Assembly: GCF_000006565.2 (NCBI RefSeq)
Contig: NC_031470.1
Coordinates: forward strand, 1 to 64,000
Reading direction: 5' to 3'
Origin: Toxoplasma gondii ME49
Lineage: Eukaryota; Apicomplexa; Conoidasida; Eucoccidiorida; Sarcocystidae
Length of the DNA: 64,000 bases
Position 1 is the stretch's first letter, and each line of letters begins with the position of its first letter. Below, in pieces: positions 59,701 through 64,000 of the stretch. The notes under the pieces are model-generated. The model had not been told where the DNA came from and did no database searches. It saw only the letters and a list, made by a program, of their open reading frames with translations. Both the position numbers and the translations under genes were made by a program.

Positions 59701-62700
59701 CGGGGAGGGTCCAACTGCGGCGCAGGAGGCGACAGGAGACATCTTCAAGGAGACCTCCGACACGCCGAGGGAGCACTGTCCCGCGCCATCCTGGGGCGAG
59801 CTGTCTCCTCGAGAAGAGCGGGCGGCATCGGAGACAGAACCCCACACGAGGGCCGAGGTGGCGAAAGAGGAGCCAAAGGCGCCGCCGAATGCGCCGGACA
59901 GTTCCTTTGCCTGGTGGGAGCGCAGCCTCTCAAAAACAAATCGTGAGAACTTCGACCTCGAACGAGAGGCGGCACAAAAACACCCAGAGGAAAGAGCAGC
60001 CGAGAAGCGAAGTCTTAGCCTACATGCAAGCGAAGCTCAAGTTCCACTGGTTTGTATGAGGTCTGCAACAAACAGAGATTCCCCAGATAGGCCGGCCAAT
60101 GCAGACAAAGAAAGAAAAGGCGAATCGGAAGGCGATTTCGCCTCACCACCTCCTCGGGGCCTCGCGTCCCCTGCGGCAGCCGGTCTCCCACCCAGGACTT
60201 TCTTTGAACGAGAGAAAGAAGAAGCAAAACATAGTCCAGCGACGCCTGCAGAAGCGAGCGTCACTGAACAAATGGAAAGGATCCCTTCGTCTCCATCTCC
60301 GTCGCTTTGTTCTCCCACTGACTCCGAACCAACTCCCGAGGACGCAGAACTCGACGCTCGAGTCGGGGCCGACTGCGCGGAACGATGTGACTCGAAGACG
60401 TCCTTTTCAGCGTCCTCTCCCGTCTCGCCTTCTTCTTGGAAACAGCCTCCAGCCTCATGTCCTCGAGAGAGTACGCTTGTGCTGGGGAGCTCGGCTGACC
60501 CGGAGTTCGGTCTCGCAAGTGTAACGGCTGGACGTTCGTCCGTTTCCGCGTCTTCTTGTGGCCGAGAAAGAACTGCAGTCGGCGCGCCTTCATCCGTCTG
60601 CGTGTCTCCTGGAGAAGAAATTTCAGCCTCCATTGAAATCTGTGCGATGCTCCGGGAGGCGTCGCCGCCTTCACGCTCGCTGGGCTCCACGGCCCCCAGC
60701 GGCCTCGCCTCAGAGCTCCCGGCGCTTGGACAGAAAGGGCAAAAGAGCGAATATGTGCCGCTGGCGAGGGCCGAGAAGGAGACTTCTGGCGCTCAGTTCC
60801 AAGAAGCGCGAACTTGGGGACTGCGCAGGAAGGACAAGGAAAAAGAAGAGGTAGGCGAGGCGAGGAGATAAGAAGGGAGACAGAAGGCTGCAGAGGCGAA
60901 GAGAGACAGGACGCTGCGAAGGGCCTGGGGGGGAAGCGAGGGGAGACGCACAAAAGGAGAAGAGGTAATTGAGAAGCGAACAGTGGAAGGCATGCGAAGG
61001 GCGGTGGCGAAAACGTGATGAAGGCAAAGGAGAGAGAAATCAAAGTGGAGGGAAAAATGCATGAAATCGGAAACAAAGGGGGGAAGGGGATGGGGTAATG
61101 AGAGGCGATGAAGCGGAGACCGATGGCAGAAAAGAAGCTGCATACATAGAGTGTACAAAACCATTGTTCTAGGGATAAACAGCGAGCTGCGGAAGGCAAT
61201 ACATCACCCGCGACAACAGCCTGGAGAGCAGAGTGATCTCGTGGAACGCAGGTGACGAGGGACAGCAGAAAAAAGACGCGGCGGGGAGACACAGAGAGAA
61301 GGAGAGAGACAGCGGAGGAGCGTGGGCGCTTATCCTGGCGCGTCTAGATGTTTTCGATTCGAAGGGCCTTTCACGGCGCGTGGAACGAGGAAACGTTGTG
61401 CCGCTAAAAACGGTTTCCCTAAAGCGTCCTTCGATCTGCTGGTCGAGATACACAAGCACTTTCCTTTCCATGTAGAAACGTCCCTAATTCCTCAAACCTT
61501 TTTCTTTCGGTGACGGAGCCGGTGTGGTGGAGACATTTTCACATGCGCTGCAAATCGTGTTCGGCCATTCCGCGCTGCCGTTTTCACCGCTCCTCGCCTG
61601 GTCCTTTTTTCGAGCCGTTGTTTACGCAAAGAGGCTGAACGCCGACGAGAGCCGAGGCGACACTCGAACACAGTCGAAGTCTTCCACGCCTTACACCGTC
61701 GCGTTTGTGTCTCTTGTCTGCAGCGAGGCAAAGCGAATGAAGACGATGCGAGGCTCTTCTTCTCGCCAGAAGAAGTGGGTGCCGGCAGTAGGAAGGCGCC
61801 AGCGACAGAAGGCCTCGGCGATCGCGAGGAAAGGGAAGCCGTAGAGAAGGCCTCAGAGGCGAGGAGTGGAGGCTCGCTGCTCCCCAGTCAAGGGGGTTTG
61901 CAGGGACGCTGGAGAGAAGACCTGGAAAATTGTTTCGCAGGCCGAGCCGCTGGGCCTCCCCAAAGTCCTGCAGAGTCTCTCTCGGGGGCGAGACCTGCCT
62001 ATCGCCTCACGGGCGCCGAGGCTTGGGGCTCCACGGCCCTCGGGGCCTGTGGTGGACGCCATGGGTCGGAGGAGGCGCAGGGGCTAGCAGGAGAAGCGGG
62101 GAAGAAGAGCGAAGCAGAGAAAGGAAGCAACGGAGAAACTGAAGCCGGAGGCAAGCCAGTGCCTGTGAAGCGTCAGGAGTTGGTGGCATCTGTGGCCGCT
62201 CGCAGGATAGCGCTGGGACAGCCCCTGGAGAGAGAAGAAAGAGAGAGGTATTTCGCGGTCGGCGATCAAGGGAAGGGCGGGGCAGAAGACGCTCCACTGT
62301 CTCTTGAGATAAGGCCCAGAGAGAGAAACCGAGAAGCGTCTCCAGAGCTCGCCGCGTTCGGACCCCGCGTCCTCGCTGCCCCGGCCGCTCCAAAACTTAA
62401 CCCTCACCTTTTTCCGCCTCGCCTGCCTTCGCTTGTCTTTGAGCCTTCTTCGACCTGCGCCGCGCCGGAGTGGACCCAGTCCCCCCGTTCAGCCTGTCGT
62501 CCACACAAGTCTTCCTCTCCACCGTCGGCTTCCGGACACCGCTCGCAGCCCCCGACCTTGGCTGCCCGGCGCTCGGTGAGTGGAGTGAGTCAGAGAAAGG
62601 ACAGAGCTGGGAAAACCTTCTCAGAGAGCTCGGCGGAGCTGCAAGAGTCAAATGGCCGCGCGGCCGGTGCATGCGCTGTGGCTCCCTGCGGTGGTTTAAG

Positions 62701-64000
62701 AGAGCCCACAGGTCGAGCTTCTCCACCGCCTCAGCTGGCTCAAGAGCAACGGGTCCCGCTTCCTCGAGTGCGCCCTTCGGTTAATCCAGCCACGATCCGT
62801 CCTCAGCCTTCTGCCTCTGCTTCGTCCCCCCGTTCCTCGTATGCCAAGGCAGGACAAAGCGTCTCCCCCTGTTCCCAAGAGCAGCCAGTTGCAGATTCTC
62901 CCCTGGCGCCGCCGGCCTCTCCCGAGGAGACAGGAACACCCGATCCGTCGACGCTGGGACCCCCATGTCTCCCTTCCAGCTGCCTCGCGAGGGCTCCTGG
63001 GCCTCCACGGGCGCTTGTTGGGCGCGACGCCAGCAAATCGGGCGCTGCCGAGCCGGGCGAGTCGAGGGACTCGAGGCGAGGAATCGCCCACCCAGGTGAG
63101 AGTTCCTTTTCAGATCCGCTGCGCGGCGCCCCGGAGACAGCGACCACACGGAGACAGAACGGAGACACAAGGAAGCGTGGAGAAGAAGACGGAGAAACTC
63201 GACAACAAGAGAGACAAAACCCACCAGAGGCTGGGGCTCCAGGGCCCTCTGCAGGCCCTGTGAGCCCCCGACTGCAGGACGAGAGGTCGGACTGTTTCCG
63301 CGGCCATGAGATCGAGGAAAACGGAGCGAATCCACCTCTGAGCACGCAAAATGAATCAACGGTTGGTGCCTCCGCTTCTTCATGCTCTCGGACAAGTAGT
63401 AGAGGAGCGGAGAAGGTGAGTAGAAGAAGCGGGAGCTTGGGGGCCGCTGTTCGTCGTTTGAGCTCCAAATGTCGAGTGGGGAGCATTAAAGGGAATTCTT
63501 TTCAAAGAAAGCAGGCCCAAGAGGAACGGCCGTCTTCGGAGTTGAAGCCCGGGGATGCCTTCGCCTTCCTGCCTTCTTCGCGGCTACGAAGAAAGAAGGC
63601 AGCAGGGGCACCGAGCGCCCTGGGGGACCCCGACTCCTCAGAGTCCCCGGGAGACCGGGGCGAAGGCCCCAGCTCGGGGGCGACGAAAGATGGGGAAAAG
63701 CCAGAACGAGAAGCGCCGAAGAAATCCAGGGACACGAGTCCCCCGTCAGAGGAGAGGCCTCATGCACTCGTTCAACCTGCGGCTCAGGCGCTACCCCCAC
63801 CCATGGCGCCTCGCCTTTCGTTCCAGAGCGCGAGAGGCTCGAGCGGCGGCCAGGTCCCTGGAGGCTCCGGGCGAGGCGCCCCGGGGCCTGAGAGGGAGTT
63901 CCAAGGAGCCTCGATTTCCGCGCACTCCTGCAGTTTGTTTCGGCGCTTCTCCTTCAGCTCAGAACCAGCTGAGAGCTCGGTCTCTGCCAGCGGGGCCGTG
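50750..64000 (+). CDS. Giant disordered hypothetical protein, two exons seen, 3' end beyond the window
   Basis: Exon 1 (50750-60850) is 3,367 uninterrupted codons. A GAG|GTAGGCG donor at 60851 and a TCTCTTGTCTGCAG acceptor ending at 61723 join phase 0 to phase 0, and exon 2 then stays open for 759 codons to the last base. At least 4,126 residues are thus encoded and the gene is cut by the window end. The protein is Ser/Glu/Arg/Pro-rich throughout. More ordered patches lie near 147-165 (MRARLRMHLQEEGKEQ), 431-445 (helical VIADLQAQLRRLRNG), 601-640 (LEAKLAIGGKVFRVDD) and 2002-2060 (WKDKGAVSDREIEDLL). A Ser/Ala/Phe tract sits near 2600-2645. There is no signal peptide, membrane span or recognised domain, so no function is assigned. 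If unspliced, the protein would end at residue 3,373 after GEARR; the long matching frame beyond favours splicing. Confidence 0.8.
58555..58675 (+). repeat. In-frame Ser/Ala/Phe low-complexity tract
   Basis: A coding microsatellite of TCT, TTC and GCG/GCT codons giving alternating SAS, SFSAAS units inside the giant protein. It stays in frame and is a likely site of length variation between strains. Confidence 0.85.
60851..61723 (+). other. Predicted purine-rich intron of the giant gene
   Basis: 873 bases. The first ~300 after the donor are strongly GA-rich (GAAGGGAGACAGAAGG and similar), the last ~30 are pyrimidine-rich before TGCAG. All three forward frames contain stops here, while both flanks are open. 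The purine bias creates a long hydrophobic chance frame on the opposite strand. Confidence 0.75.
61724..64000 (+). CDS. Exon 2 of the giant gene (partial, open to the window end)
   Basis: Starting at CGA GGC AAA after the acceptor, I read 759 codons without a stop to the final GTG. It has no early ATG, which fits an internal exon. The product continues the same Ser/Pro/Gly/Glu/Arg composition as exon 1, with runs such as SSPPSASGHRSQPPTLAARR and many Glu/Arg pairs. No domain was recognised. It could instead be an exon of a separate downstream gene with an unseen start. Confidence 0.75.

Noticed and set aside
60261..61292. 343-codon minus-strand frame with many hydrophobic runs
   Set aside because: It is the complement of GA-rich exon and intron sequence; Phe/Leu/Ser/Pro richness follows from base composition.
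62803..63486. Minus-strand frames of 200-227 codons
   Set aside because: They mirror the open exon 2 frame on the plus strand, which is longer and connected by splicing.

Overview
The window is a chromosome end from a coccidian apicomplexan, most likely Toxoplasma gondii or a sister species (Hammondia, Neospora). Four things point there. It opens with a CCCTAAA (TTTAGGG) telomere. A nuclear copy of mitochondrial DNA joins a cytochrome b piece to an antisense large-subunit rRNA fragment, as expected from the scrambled mitochondrial genome of this group. The predicted proteins are Ser/Glu/Arg-rich and disordered, and interrupted by few introns. The start context CAAAATGG appears in front of the phosphatase gene. 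I cannot name the species or chromosome from the sequence alone.

Layout. 1-766 is telomere, 767-900 a decayed telomere-like junction, and about 0.9-34.9 kb a gene-poor subtelomere. From 3.4 to 13.0 kb the subtelomere is dominated by a ~1,067-bp satellite in two diverged subfamilies (A and B), broken by three runs of N and by the mitochondrial insertion at 4737-5271. From 13 to 31.5 kb there are paired direct duplications: C at 13.3/16.4 kb, D at 14.5/21.9 kb, E at 25.1/28.1 kb, F at 26.1/30.0 kb and G at 24.0/31.0 kb. They lie in a background of older, diverged members of what looks like the same repeat stock. I found no credible gene before 34.9 kb.

Genes start at 34.9 kb. A minus-strand two-exon gene (34920-35746) would encode a 163-residue protein with signal peptide, one membrane span and an RRLAE motif in the tail, an architecture like small dense-granule proteins. 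A plus-strand exon with a clear signal peptide lies at 37284. A single-exon gene (38338-41358) encodes a 1,006-residue disordered protein with signal peptide, two RRL motifs and three basic nuclear-localisation-like clusters, resembling exported dense-granule effectors. A two-exon histidine-phosphatase (phosphoglycerate-mutase-like) gene lies at 43348-46358. A giant disordered protein starts at 50750 with a 3,367-codon first exon, is spliced at 60851-61723, and continues as a 759-codon open second exon beyond the end of the window.

The genes do not form a pathway. The recurring theme is that three of the five candidates, those nearest the repeats, begin with secretory signals. This fits a subtelomere-border set of secreted proteins, but that reading is inference.
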